Origin: Spirochaetota bacterium
Lineage (GTDB): Bacteria; Spirochaetota; UBA4802; UBA5550
Assembly (NCBI GenBank): GCA_024276015.1
Contig: JAJRXZ010000022.1
Coordinates: forward strand, 1 to 64,000
Reading direction: 5' to 3'
Length of the DNA: 64,000 nucleotides
In this document: positions 18,215-27,204 of the stretch, piece after piece
How positions within the stretch are numbered: the first letter of the stretch is position 1
Layout: every line of letters begins with the position of its first letter
Notes under the pieces: generated by a model
The model's database searches: none
What the model saw: only the letters and a program-made list of their open reading frames with translations
What the model was told of the DNA's origin: nothing
Made by a program: the position numbers and the translations under genes

Positions 18215-19216
18215 ATGAAAAGATATCATACTCATTTGATCATATTCTCATTCCTTGCCATGATACTCTTTGCCTGCGGCAAATCGTCAAAGATCAATTA
18301 CGTAACAATCGGAACCGGAGGAGTTACCGGCATCTATTATCCCACAGGCGGAGCAATAGCAAGAATTATAAACAAAAAAAGAGATAAATATAAAATACGC
18401 GCTTCAGTGGAATCAACGGGCGGATCAGTTTACAATATCAACGCTGTTTTAAGCGGGGATCTGGAGTTCGGTATTGCCCAGTCCGACAGGCAGTACCAGG
18501 CATACTACGGCAAAGCCGAATGGACAAAAAAAGGCCCGCAAAAAAAATTAAGATCGGTCTTCTCCATACACCCTGAATCCGTAACTTTGATCGCATCGGT
18601 TAAAAGCGGGATAAAGAGCATAAAGGACCTGCCCGGGAAAAGAATTAATCTGGGGAATCCGGGCTCAGGGCATTTACAGAATGCCCGTGACATTCTCAAA
18701 TCATTCGGAATAAAAGAATCTTCTATAAAAGCCGAATTTGTAAAGGCTGTGGAATCGGCAGGCCTGCTTCAGGACGAAAGAATTGACGGATATTTTTATA
18801 CCGTGGGACACCCCAACGGAAGTGTAAAGGAAGCCACGTCCGGAAGGGTCAAAGTACGACTGGTAAGTATTGGCGGTAAAGAAATTGACAATATGCTGAA
18901 CAAATACTCATATTATGCAAAGTCGGTTATTCCTTTTTCAATGTATCCCAATTCGGCTAACAAGGAAGATATTGTTACGCTGGGAGTAAAGGCAACGCTT
19001 ATTACGTCGTCGGATGTCAGCGATAATATAGTATATGCAATAACAAAAGAAGTATTCGACAACTTTGCAGAGTTTAAAAAACTTCACCCGGCATACCAGG
19101 TTCTGACTAAAAAAAATATGCTCAGAGGTCTCTCCGCACCCATACATAAAGGAGCTTTAAAATACTACCGGGAAGCAGGGCTGATAAAATATATTGATAA
19201 AAGATTATTAAAGTAG
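18215..19216 (+). CDS. TAXI-family TRAP transporter solute receptor (lipoprotein)
   Basis: The protein has 333 residues. A lipoprotein signal ends in ILFACGKS with Cys21 as the lipidation site. The mature part begins with the TAXI signature TIGTGGVTGIYYPTGGAIA, then ESTGGSVYNINAVLSGDLEFGIAQSD, and later NLGNPGSGHLQNARDIL. It captures a solute in the periplasm and hands it to the TRAP permease encoded 107 bp downstream. TAXI receptors have been linked to glutamate, other organic acids and related anions, but the ligand cannot be read here. A strong ribosome site (CAGGAG) precedes the ATG. Confidence 0.92.
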   Translation: MKRYHTHLIIFSFLAMILFACGKSSKINYVTIGTGGVTGIYYPTGGAIARIINKKRDKYKIRASVESTGGSVYNINAVLSGDLEFGIAQSDRQYQAYYGKAEWTKKGPQKKLRSVFSIHPESVTLIASVKSGIKSIKDLPGKRINLGNPGSGHLQNARDILKSFGIKESSIKAEFVKAVESAGLLQDERIDGYFYTVGHPNGSVKEATSGRVKVRLVSIGGKEIDNMLNKYSYYAKSVIPFSMYPNSANKEDIVTLGVKATLITSSDVSDNIVYAITKEVFDNFAEFKKLHPAYQVLTKKNMLRGLSAPIHKGALKYYREAGLIKYIDKRLLK

Positions 19217-19323
19217 CGGCGCCATCTGCATTCCGGATCCGGTTAATGAAAAACCGCAGCCCATATTTTATAAGGATAACTGAAGAGCTTAAGCAGCAGT
19301 CAGCAGAATAGATCTTTATCAAA

Positions 19324-21351
19324 ATGGCAAAAAGTATACAAATTAAATCGGCAGATGAAATTCTCAAAGAAGAAACAGGCGATATAAGAACATTAAATAA
19401 ATACGAAAAAAAACTTATTACCATTATTGCAGTAACTTGGGCTCTTTTTCAGCTCTCGCTGGCAAGCTGGCTTATCCTTGACAGTATAAAAGTCAGGGCT
19501 ATTCACTTATCCTTTGCAATGTCTATGCTGTTCCTTACAGTACCCTTAAGCAGAAAGGAGGGCAGGTTTAAATTCTTTTCTAAAAAGGACGGCATACACT
19601 TTACCGATTACGGTGCAGCAATAATCGGAGTTATCCTTGCTCTCTATATAATGTTTGACTGGGAAGGGCTTGCCGTAAGAATGGGTGCTCTTAACGGCAG
19701 AGACCTTTTTATGGGATCATTCCTTGTACTATTCCTCCTTGAAGCAACACGAAGGATAATCGGACCCGCCCTGCCTGTAATTGCTCTACTCTTTACAACA
19801 TGGGCTTTTTTCGCGCCCCATATGCCCTACTTTCTGTCGTCTAAAGCTGTTACTATGGGAAAGTATATAAACCAGGTATCACTTTCCTCCGAAGGCATAT
19901 ACGGAATTCCCCTTGGAGTATCGGCAACAATAGTATACCTCTTTGTTCTGCTGGGATCCATGCTGGATAAAGCCGGCGCGGGACAGTTTTTTACAACTCT
20001 GGCTATCTCACTGCTGGGGAGATTTAAGGGCGGACCCGCAAAAGCTGCAGTAATTTCAAGCGGCCTTACGGGTCTCATATCAGGCTCCAGCATTGCGAAT
20101 ATAGTTACAACCGGTACTTTTACGATTCCTCTGATGAAAAAGGTCGGATATCCCGCTAAAAAAGCGGCGGCTATTGAAGTGGCGGCAAGTACGGACGGCC
20201 AGCTAATGCCTCCCATAATGGGAGCCGCTGCCTTCATTATTGCCGAATATGTTAATGTTCCCTATATTGAAGTTGTTAAAGCAGCGGCAATACCGGCCTT
20301 TGTTTCATATATTGCGTTATTCTATGTAACGCACTTGGAAGCCTCAAAGCTGAATATGAAGGGTCTGCGGCCCGAAGATATTCCATCCTTTAGAAAAACT
20401 CTTAAAAACGGGTTCCACTACATTGTTCCCATTGCGGTCCTTATTTACGAACTGGTTGTACTTCGTCATTCTCCGGAACTTGCCGCGTTTCGGGCCGTAA
20501 TTATACTTGCGCTGATCATCCTTTATCAGGAGATAAAAAAATCCATAAACGATCGGGAAACCATTAAAAGCGCTTTCAAAAGAAGCTTCAGCCTTATAAC
20601 CGAAGGATTCGTAAGCGGTTCGAAAAATATGGTTGTTGTGGCTCTTGCAACAGCTTCGGCAGGAATTATTGTCGGTATTGTTGGAATGGGCTTCGGAGGT
20701 TTAATAACACAGGCGGTAGAAATAATTGCCCGGGGCAATGTATTTCTTCTGCTGTTTATTACCGCTGCTGCAAGTTTACTGCTGGGAATGGGGCTTCCCA
20801 CTACTGCCACATACATCGTAATGGCGTCATTAACCGCTCCCATCATTGTTAATGTGGGAGGTATATACGGCATAACAATACCTCTCATTGCAAGCCACCT
20901 CTTCTGTTTCTATTTTGGGATTCTTGCCGACGACACCCCGCCCGTAGGGCTTGCAGCCTATGCATCGGCAGCAATAGCAAAGGCCAATCCTATAGCAACA
21001 GGGATTCAGGGCTTCCTGTACGATTTAAGAACAGCTGTAATTCCCTTCTTTTTTGTACTGAACCCGGACCTGATACTGCATAATATTCACAGCTGGGCTC
21101 AGGGTTTTCTTATATTTGCCATGGCAGTGCTGGGAGCATTTGCTTTTACTTCTGCCATACAGGGATGGTTCATTATAAAGAACGTCTGGGCTGAGGTACC
21201 CTTTCTCCTCTTTGCATCGCTGATATTATATCATCCCGGATCAATAAGTAATTATGTCAATGTGTCAAACAACTATTATATCTATCTCATAGGCATATTA
21301 ATATTAGCTTTAATATATCTGGAACAGCGGTGGCGCAGGAAAACGAATTGA
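19324..21351 (+). CDS. TRAP transporter permease, fused DctQ-DctM type
   Basis: This is a 675-residue integral membrane protein with about 16-18 predicted membrane segments. The N-terminal four (about 30-150) correspond to the small DctQ subunit. The rest is a DctM-like domain, with SGLTGLISGSSIANIVTTGT, ASTDGQLMPPIMGAAAFI and LLGMGLPTTATYIV motifs of the fused permease (TIGR-type 4TM/12TM) class. It uses a sodium or proton gradient to import the solute bound by the TAXI receptor directly upstream. The C-terminal helices are less conserved. The pair forms a complete two-gene TAXI-TRAP system. Confidence 0.93.
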   Translation: MAKSIQIKSADEILKEETGDIRTLNKYEKKLITIIAVTWALFQLSLASWLILDSIKVRAIHLSFAMSMLFLTVPLSRKEGRFKFFSKKDGIHFTDYGAAIIGVILALYIMFDWEGLAVRMGALNGRDLFMGSFLVLFLLEATRRIIGPALPVIALLFTTWAFFAPHMPYFLSSKAVTMGKYINQVSLSSEGIYGIPLGVSATIVYLFVLLGSMLDKAGAGQFFTTLAISLLGRFKGGPAKAAVISSGLTGLISGSSIANIVTTGTFTIPLMKKVGYPAKKAAAIEVAASTDGQLMPPIMGAAAFIIAEYVNVPYIEVVKAAAIPAFVSYIALFYVTHLEASKLNMKGLRPEDIPSFRKTLKNGFHYIVPIAVLIYELVVLRHSPELAAFRAVIILALIILYQEIKKSINDRETIKSAFKRSFSLITEGFVSGSKNMVVVALATASAGIIVGIVGMGFGGLITQAVEIIARGNVFLLLFITAAASLLLGMGLPTTATYIVMASLTAPIIVNVGGIYGITIPLIASHLFCFYFGILADDTPPVGLAAYASAAIAKANPIATGIQGFLYDLRTAVIPFFFVLNPDLILHNIHSWAQGFLIFAMAVLGAFAFTSAIQGWFIIKNVWAEVPFLLFASLILYHPGSISNYVNVSNNYYIYLIGILILALIYLEQRWRRKTN

Positions 21352-21477
21352 CATTTTTCCTATAAATTATATAAAACAGTACCTAACAACCTGACCCGCA
21401 TAATTTTCTATTTTATAAATGGAATAATTTACCGATGTGCCGGGAATAAATTTAATATAAATAAGGAGACAAGTAAA

Positions 21478-21783
21478 TTGGATTATATAAGAATATGGAC
21501 AGAAGTTGATATTAAAGACATTCAGGAACACATCATCATGGTTGACGACAAATTCGGGCATTGCCATAAATGTAAAAAAATCGGGATCGAACTGAAAGAT
21601 TTGAAACAATGCCCCTCATGCGGCAGAGAAATAAAATATGTTTCATCAACCGAAGCTAGAAAAGGAAAAGCCGATATTGTCATAAGGATTCGGAAAAAAC
21701 TTCCGCACCTGACATTTGTTGACTATGATGATTACGAGCGTTTAACGTCGAAGAAAAAAGCTCAGAGCCTTTTTAACGAATAA
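21478..21783 (+). CDS. small zinc-ribbon protein
   Basis: This 101-residue protein begins at TTG, with an AAGGAG ribosome site at 21463-21468, 9 bases upstream. A zinc ribbon is evident from CHKC (about residues 26-29) and CPSC (about 42-45). The C-terminal half (IVIRIRKKLPHLTFVDYDDYERL) looks like a small alpha/beta domain. I do not recognise a named family. The ribbon suggests nucleic-acid or protein binding in the cytoplasm. It is convergent with the GIY-YIG gene, whose stop lies only 2 bp away. Confidence 0.7.
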   Translation: MDYIRIWTEVDIKDIQEHIIMVDDKFGHCHKCKKIGIELKDLKQCPSCGREIKYVSSTEARKGKADIVIRIRKKLPHLTFVDYDDYERLTSKKKAQSLFNE

Positions 21784-21784
21784 T

Positions 21785-22180
21785 TTATTTTGAATTGCCG
21801 TGAATCTTTTTTGACTCCTCCTCGATCTTTGCCGGATCAAAGGGCTTTATGTTGATGGAGGCCTGTAAATGCTCGGAAACAATTTCCAGGAGGATCCCCG
21901 GGCGGTCTATTATTGATTCCTTCCTTTTTCTGCCTATCTTTTTTATAAGACGCTCCACTTTCATTGCGTCTCCTTTTGTAGAGAAAATCCTCCAGCACTG
22001 TGCCAGTCTTACGGGCTTAAAGCTTCTGGTATACTTTGAACCTGAAAGCCCTTTTAAATGCAGATAGTACCTTCTGGCAAGATCATCCGTATATCCGGTA
22101 TAATAGGCGCCGTTATCACATTCAATAATATAAACCCAGAAATATTCCCGTCCTTTCATAATCCGCTGCCGTAAGATCAT
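21785..22180 (-). CDS. GIY-YIG nuclease-domain protein
   Basis: The protein has 131 residues with a single GIY-YIG domain of the YhbQ/UPF0213 type. Signatures are VYIIECDNGAYYTGYTDDL, the Arg in ARRYYLH, the loop YTRSFKPV, and the Glu in KVERLIKK. The family includes structure-specific DNA endonucleases, though many single-domain members are uncharacterised. A C-terminal extension of about 35 residues (SEHLQASINIKPFDPAKIEEES) is beyond the usual 80-95 residue length. Its ATG overlaps the TGA of the upstream FAD dehydrogenase gene by four bases (ATGA), showing translational coupling. Met8 is an alternative start. Confidence 0.85.
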   Translation of the reverse strand: MILRQRIMKGREYFWVYIIECDNGAYYTGYTDDLARRYYLHLKGLSGSKYTRSFKPVRLAQCWRIFSTKGDAMKVERLIKKIGRKRKESIIDRPGILLEIVSEHLQASINIKPFDPAKIEEESKKIHGNSK

Positions 22181-23553
22181 TCAAGGAGCCTGCCGATAAT
22201 TACTCCGTTAACGCTTGCCTGAAGAAGCCCTCTTGTTATGCCGGCGCCGTCTCCGGCTGCGTAAAGACCCTTGATCGACGATTCGAATCTGTCATTGACC
22301 TTTATCCTGCTGGAATAAAACTTTACTTCAATGCCATAGAGCAGTGTTTCGCCGCTTGCAACTCCCGTAAATACTCTGTCCAGCGCTTCAATCATTTCCT
22401 TTATATCCAGCATGATTCTGTAGGGAAGAACAAGGCTTAAATCTCCCGGAACCGCATCATTTAATGTTGGACTTATATTATTTCTCTTAAGCCTGGTCGG
22501 TGTGGTACGCCTGCCCCTTTTAAAATCCCCGAAGCGCTGAACTATTATTTTGTTGCCTGAAAGAAGATTGCCCAGCCTTGCAATATACTTCCCATATTCA
22601 ATGGGTTCCTTAAACGGGTCTGTAAAATGATTTGATACGAGAATTGCAAAATTTGTATTTTCGGTTTTTAACTCTTCTCCTTTATAACTGTGACCGTTAA
22701 CAACTGCAAGATCGCCGTCATAATATTCGGCAGAAACAATTCCCGAAGGATTGCTGCAAAATGTTCTAACCTTGTCATCAAAGGTGGGAGTATAATATAT
22801 CAGTTTGCTTTCATATATCTCATCATTTATTTCCTGCATTATCTCATTTCTCACTTCAACTCTTACCCCTATATCAACTTCGCTTACAGATGTTTCAATT
22901 GAATGTTTCTGAGAGATCTTTTTGAGCCATCCCGCGCCTTCGCGTCCTATTGCTATTATTACTTTGTCGGCATAGTACTCCCTGTCGGCTTTAACACCTG
23001 CGATAGATCCCTTCTCTATTATAAGGTCTTTTACACTCTTTCCGAATGAAATTTCGATCCCCCTTTTTAAAATATCATTCTGGATTTTAGAATAGAGCTC
23101 ATAACATTTTTCAGTTCCGATATGCCGAATGGGGGATTCAATAAATTTTAAATTGTTTGTAATTGCGCTGTGCCTGAGCTTTCTTATGATATTACTGCTG
23201 TTTATGCCGAAGATCTTCTCATCTGCCCCATAGGAAAGATAGATGTCATCAACATATTTGATCAGTTCGATAAATTTATCCTCCGGGATATAATCTCTTA
23301 AATTGCCTCCGATCTCCTGAGATAATATCAGTTTACCGTCACTGTAAGCACCGGCCCCGGAGAATCCTGAAGTAATATTACAGGGAACACACTTTTTACA
23401 TCTGCCTGTTTCTCTTTTGGGGCAAATACGCTCCTCAATTCTCCTGCCCTTCTCAATTATCAATACCTTTTTATCTCTGTTAAGCCTTTTATATTCAAGC
23501 GCGGCAAATATTCCGGCAGGCCCAGCCCCTACAATTATCAGATCATATTTCAT
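22177..23553 (-). CDS. FAD-dependent dehydrogenase (COG2509-like)
   Basis: This flavoprotein has 458 residues. The dinucleotide-binding motif is VGAGPAGIFAALEYKR near the N-terminus, with IIEKGRR at the next strand. A four-Cys cluster sits in RICPKRETGRCKKCVPC and could hold a metal or a disulfide. Further signatures are GAGAYSDGKL and GDGAGITRGLLQAS near the C-terminus, typical of the uncharacterised FAD-dependent dehydrogenases related to thiamine-thiazole and HI0933-type oxidoreductases. The reaction is unknown. It is co-translated with the GIY-YIG protein downstream, a pairing with no obvious biochemical logic. Confidence 0.84.
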   Translation of the reverse strand: MKYDLIIVGAGPAGIFAALEYKRLNRDKKVLIIEKGRRIEERICPKRETGRCKKCVPCNITSGFSGAGAYSDGKLILSQEIGGNLRDYIPEDKFIELIKYVDDIYLSYGADEKIFGINSSNIIRKLRHSAITNNLKFIESPIRHIGTEKCYELYSKIQNDILKRGIEISFGKSVKDLIIEKGSIAGVKADREYYADKVIIAIGREGAGWLKKISQKHSIETSVSEVDIGVRVEVRNEIMQEINDEIYESKLIYYTPTFDDKVRTFCSNPSGIVSAEYYDGDLAVVNGHSYKGEELKTENTNFAILVSNHFTDPFKEPIEYGKYIARLGNLLSGNKIIVQRFGDFKRGRRTTPTRLKRNNISPTLNDAVPGDLSLVLPYRIMLDIKEMIEALDRVFTGVASGETLLYGIEVKFYSSRIKVNDRFESSIKGLYAAGDGAGITRGLLQASVNGVIIGRLLE

Positions 23554-23699
23554 TGTAATGTTAACTCCGCAATCTGCAGTGATCCTTTATTTATACTATT
23601 TATTCCTTAACAAAAACAAGAGGAAAAGTTCTATTGATTTTAAATAACCTCCTTACAAAAAGGCAATAGCCGCACAACCGGAATCAAGGAGGCTTAAAA

Positions 23700-23828
23700 A
23701 TGAATTTAAATGGAATATTACACAATATACTTTTAAAGGTCAATGAAATTGCCGAAAAAATGATCATAATAAAACCGAATTCAAGTTCTGACCCGCAACT
23801 TTATAAAATATTATCTAAAAGTATTTGA
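23700..23828 (+). CDS. short ORF with strong ribosome binding site, 42 residues
   Basis: An ATG at 23700 is preceded by a near-perfect AAGGAGG with 7-8 base spacing and opens a frame of 42 codons (MNLNGILHNILLKVNEIAEK, then a hydrophobic MIII and a Ser-rich tail, ending LSKSI). The first 25 residues could form an amphipathic helix. I recognise no family. The ribosome site and its place before another small membrane-protein gene make translation plausible. Nothing else is known. Confidence 0.5.
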   Translation: MNLNGILHNILLKVNEIAEKMIIIKPNSSSDPQLYKILSKSI

Positions 23829-23921
23829 CGTATTTTCTTTATAAGAAATGATCAAACAATGTAATCGGCAAAAAATCACTCTTTTTCTGAACAATTAAGG
23901 TCCCGATATCAGGAGGATTAA

Positions 23922-24221
23922 ATGGAAAATATAATAAATGCAATAACATCCAACACTCTCTATCTTGCAGTAACTATAATTCTTGGAATCTTTATGGTCA
24001 TTTCAATAATAAAAAAAGTGATAAAAATGATTCTCATATCTGTACTGGTAATAATTATCTATCTCGGTTACCTTGCATATACGGGACAAAAAATCCCTAA
24101 AACAAAAGAAGAGACAATAGAACATATCTCAAAAAAACTGAAAAAAGGTAAAGAGATAATAGGCGAAAAGGGGAAAAAGCTGATCGAAGAAAATCTAAAA
24201 AATCTGAAAAAAACGGAATAA
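23922..24221 (+). CDS. small two-helix membrane protein with Lys-rich tail
   Basis: This 99-residue protein starts after an AGGAGG ribosome site. Two hydrophobic helices are visible (about 12-30 and 33-51), separated by IIKKVIKM. The C-terminal half is highly charged (KKLKKGKEIIGEKGKKLIEE) and probably a cytoplasmic helix. No named family is recognised. It lies 12 bp before the DUF5715-like gene, so the two are probably co-transcribed. Confidence 0.65.
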   Translation: MENIINAITSNTLYLAVTIILGIFMVISIIKKVIKMILISVLVIIIYLGYLAYTGQKIPKTKEETIEHISKKLKKGKEIIGEKGKKLIEENLKNLKKTE

Positions 24222-24233
24222 TATAAATCGGAT

Positions 24234-25064
24234 ATGTTTAAAATTAATTTTACAAAAGAAAGGTTATTTTACATAACAATAATAATTTTGCTGTTAGCTG
24301 CCGTTATTTCACTTTTTTTTAGAGAGCGTGATGCCAAAATAGAACTGGAAAAAGACTTTTCATCCTATTTAAAACTGATCTACAATATTGAGAGAGGATT
24401 CATTGAAAATATTCCAACTTACGATGATTATGTAACTCATGATAAAAAGAATTATCTGAGGAAGTACCTTCTCTATGACCATATAGAAGCGGCTAAAAAA
24501 TACGGCGTTGATCCTGTGAAGGATGAAAATGAAATACCGGAACTTGTAAAATCCGGGAAACTAAAATGCCTTAAATTTTGTAAAGACCGGCTCTTTTACT
24601 TTTACAATGTCAGAGATAAATATAAGTATGTAACGCCGGGAACTGCAAAGGGCTTAAGTATCATAACAGAGAGGTTTAATAAAAATATTAAAAAAAGAAA
24701 AGATCTCCCCCCTGTTAAAATCGCCATATCATCCATGTTAAGGCCGGAAAAATATCAGAAAAGCCTGAGAGCGAAAAATAGAAATGCAAGCGTTATGTCA
24801 ACGCACTCCTGCGGCACAAGTTTTGATATCTTTTACGATGACTATTTTGTAGTGCTTCCATCTCCGCCTCCGGGGACTTCCATCCCGGAGAATGTGCAGG
24901 CATTATTAAAAAACAGATTCGGATTTATCCTTGGCGATTCATTAAGAAGGCAATTCAAATCCGTTCTGATGGAAACGCTGATCCAACTACAGGATGAGGG
25001 AATTCTTTACGCAATATTTGAACACCGTCAAAAATGCTATCACGTTACAGTATTAAAAATATAA
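24234..25064 (+). CDS. membrane-anchored DUF5715-like protein, possible M15-type peptidase
   Basis: The protein has 276 residues with one N-terminal membrane helix (about 11-29) and a large outside domain. The region VKIAISSMLRPEKYQKSLR...RNASVMSTHSCGTSFDI followed by FEHRQKCYHVTVL resembles the DUF5715 family, related to D,D-carboxypeptidase/endolysin-like M15 folds. The His of STHSCG, the Asp of SFDI and the His of CYHVT would fit the M15 metal-ligand order (HxxxxxxD ... H). A role in trimming cell-wall peptides is inferred, not shown. It follows the small two-helix protein by 12 bp and is convergent with the SpoIIE gene. Confidence 0.65.
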   Translation: MFKINFTKERLFYITIIILLLAAVISLFFRERDAKIELEKDFSSYLKLIYNIERGFIENIPTYDDYVTHDKKNYLRKYLLYDHIEAAKKYGVDPVKDENEIPELVKSGKLKCLKFCKDRLFYFYNVRDKYKYVTPGTAKGLSIITERFNKNIKKRKDLPPVKIAISSMLRPEKYQKSLRAKNRNASVMSTHSCGTSFDIFYDDYFVVLPSPPPGTSIPENVQALLKNRFGFILGDSLRRQFKSVLMETLIQLQDEGILYAIFEHRQKCYHVTVLKI

Positions 25065-25074
25065 CCGGCGTGAT

Positions 25075-26310
25075 CTATATTTCAAGCAGGAAAAGAGTAA
25101 TGTCGTCATCATATGCCATGCCATGAGTAAATTCATTTATATCCTTCAGCACATTATCCAGGATATTTTCTTCGCCTCTGTTAATAAGTTCCCTGAATAT
25201 ATATTCCAGCCTCTTTATTGAGTACATTCTATTATTCTTATTTACCTGTTCAATTATCCCATCCGTAAAGAAAAGGATCTTATCGCCCTTTTCAATATCA
25301 TAGCGAGCTTCATTAAATTCAGCATCAGGGACCATGCCAAGTCCCACTCCGGTGCTCTGAATATTTATAAAATCATTAAGGCTTTTTTTCCAGAAAAGCG
25401 GGTGATGATGCCCGGCTTTGGCAAAGGTTATTTTCATATTATTTGGATCAACAACCGCATAATAGCATGTAGCATAGAGTTGATTGATTATTTTTATAAA
25501 ATGCTTGTTGAAAAAATTTAAAAGTCTTACAGGTTCTTTGCCAAGCTGTTTTACGGCAAGAGAAAAAACGCTCTTCAATACTCCTGTGCCGAGGGCTGCG
25601 GCAATGCCGTGGCCGGTAAAATCGGCAATAATTACTGCTGCAGCATTTTCATCAAGTTTTACAATATTCAGGAAATCTCCTCCGATGGCAAGACAGGGGT
25701 GATATATATATGAATGTTTTATGCCGCCGCTAAAAATTTTATTACTGTTTAAACGTTTCGTATTAATAAAAAAATCCTGTATCTCTTTGGCTGATGTAAG
25801 ATCTTTATCAATTTCAGTCAGCTTTGCAGATTTTTCATTTAATATATGCTGAGAAAAAGTCAAACTGGATATAACGTTTCGGAACCTGTAAAATGTCTCA
25901 TTCAGACAATTCCTGTAGAAGATATTGGCAATTCTCATATTATTGCTGAGCAGTTTATCGAAGTCAGTTTTATTTAATCTGTAGATCTCCGTTTCTTCAA
26001 GGCTCTTTACGTCTGCTGATCTTGGCAAATTATCTATGAGAGACAACTCTCCGAAGTAAGAACCGGAATAGAGGTTGCCAAGATTGACTTTATCTTCCTT
26101 TTCCTCGGATTTTGACACATTGACAGTTCCGCTTTTTATTATAAACATGGAATCCCCCCTGCTTCCTTCCTCAATTATTAAAGTACCGGGCGGATATGTA
26201 ACGGGTTCAAGGAGGGGAACGATCAGGGCAAGCTCATGGTCTTCCATACCCTGAAATATCTGAATTCTGCCAAGGATCTTTACCAGTTCATTATCTCTTG
26301 CTTCACTCAT
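25075..26310 (-). CDS. cNMP-binding / SpoIIE-type PP2C phosphatase
   Basis: The protein has 411 residues. An N-terminal cyclic-nucleotide-binding-like domain (about 10-145) shows PPGTLIIEEGSRGDSMFIIKSG and SYFGELSLIDNLPRSADV, the phosphate-binding cassette. After a helical linker, a SpoIIE/RsbU PP2C-like domain (about 185-411) has GGDFLNIV, ADFTGHGIAAAL and FFTDGIIEQ, retaining the metal-binding Asp residues. Such enzymes dephosphorylate STAS anti-anti-sigma proteins in partner-switching pathways. A STAS gene exists in this window (39658-39993), but no anti-sigma kinase is present. Ligand-gated phosphatase activity is inferred from the domain order. Confidence 0.9.
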   Translation of the reverse strand: MSEARDNELVKILGRIQIFQGMEDHELALIVPLLEPVTYPPGTLIIEEGSRGDSMFIIKSGTVNVSKSEEKEDKVNLGNLYSGSYFGELSLIDNLPRSADVKSLEETEIYRLNKTDFDKLLSNNMRIANIFYRNCLNETFYRFRNVISSLTFSQHILNEKSAKLTEIDKDLTSAKEIQDFFINTKRLNSNKIFSGGIKHSYIYHPCLAIGGDFLNIVKLDENAAAVIIADFTGHGIAAALGTGVLKSVFSLAVKQLGKEPVRLLNFFNKHFIKIINQLYATCYYAVVDPNNMKITFAKAGHHHPLFWKKSLNDFINIQSTGVGLGMVPDAEFNEARYDIEKGDKILFFTDGIIEQVNKNNRMYSIKRLEYIFRELINRGEENILDNVLKDINEFTHGMAYDDDITLFLLEI

Positions 26311-26465
26311 AATTTATTATCTGTATTTGTTAATTACTCGATTACGGAGATACATTTTATTTTAGTATCAATAATTATTCAGATATTAATTAACTGCTTA
26401 ATATATGTCAAAAAGCATCAATAACTTAAGAATAACAAACAGCAAAAGATCACAGGTGTTCAGCT

Positions 26466-26969
26466 CTAACAGGAATCGCAGCTTCCTCCGCAGGAAGAAC
26501 AGTCCGAAGGCTGCGCATACAGCTGTTCCAGCTCTGCAGTTGTTGCATCCCGGATCACCAGAACTTCAACATCAATGTCAAGATTCATGCCTGCAAGCGG
26601 ATGATTTCCGTCAAGAGTTACCGTATCCTCATTAACTTCTATTACTCTCATGATCCGGTTAAAGCGTTCGTCATTGACATGAACTGAAATGCCCGGTTTT
26701 AAATCCTCGATTTCAGAAAATCTCTCAAGAGGAAGATCATAAATCAACGAATCATCGGGATCGCCATAGCCCTTTTCCGGCGGAATTTTTACAGAAAACT
26801 TATCTCCTTCCGATTTGCCTTCAAGAGCCGATTCGAGCCCCGAAACAAGCGTACCAACGCCATGGATATATGAAAGAGAACCGCTCTCTTTTGAGCTGTC
26901 CAGAACATTACCATTTTCGTCGGATAGTGTGTAATCAATTGTAACATGCTTATGTTTGCCTATTTCCAT
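26466..26969 (-). CDS. slyD: FKBP-type peptidyl-prolyl isomerase, SlyD-like
   Basis: This 167-residue protein begins VTIDYTLSDENGNVLDSS and has YIHGVGTLVSGLESALEGK, then GYGDPDDSLIYDLP, the layout of SlyD with its inserted chaperone flap. The metal-binding site typical of SlyD is represented by a Cys-rich tail, CSSCGGSCDSC, in place of the His-rich tail of enterobacteria. It would catalyse prolyl isomerisation, act as a folding helper in the cytoplasm, and possibly carry nickel or zinc. The gene stands alone between the SpoIIE gene and a rightward membrane protein. Confidence 0.9.
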   Translation of the reverse strand: MEIGKHKHVTIDYTLSDENGNVLDSSKESGSLSYIHGVGTLVSGLESALEGKSEGDKFSVKIPPEKGYGDPDDSLIYDLPLERFSEIEDLKPGISVHVNDERFNRIMRVIEVNEDTVTLDGNHPLAGMNLDIDVEVLVIRDATTAELEQLYAQPSDCSSCGGSCDSC

Positions 26970-27204
26970 TATTCATTACTGATTATAATATATGAATTTA
27001 ATAATTTTAAGAAATAATCCTTAATAAAAGGTAACAAATATTTATTAATACTTCATTAAAATGTCAATCACTTGTCAAATGAAAAATAGTATTTATTTTT
27101 AGAGATCTTATAATTATATTGACATATATCAGGGCCATTTCACTTATATATTAAAATAATAACGAATATCTGATATTTATAAAAAATTGCCTGCATTCAA
27201 AAAA

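Noticed and set aside
27121-27160. TTGACA upstream of the membrane protein gene as a promoter
   Set aside because: No acceptable -10 box lies at 16-18 bases; the TATATT match is 22 bases away.
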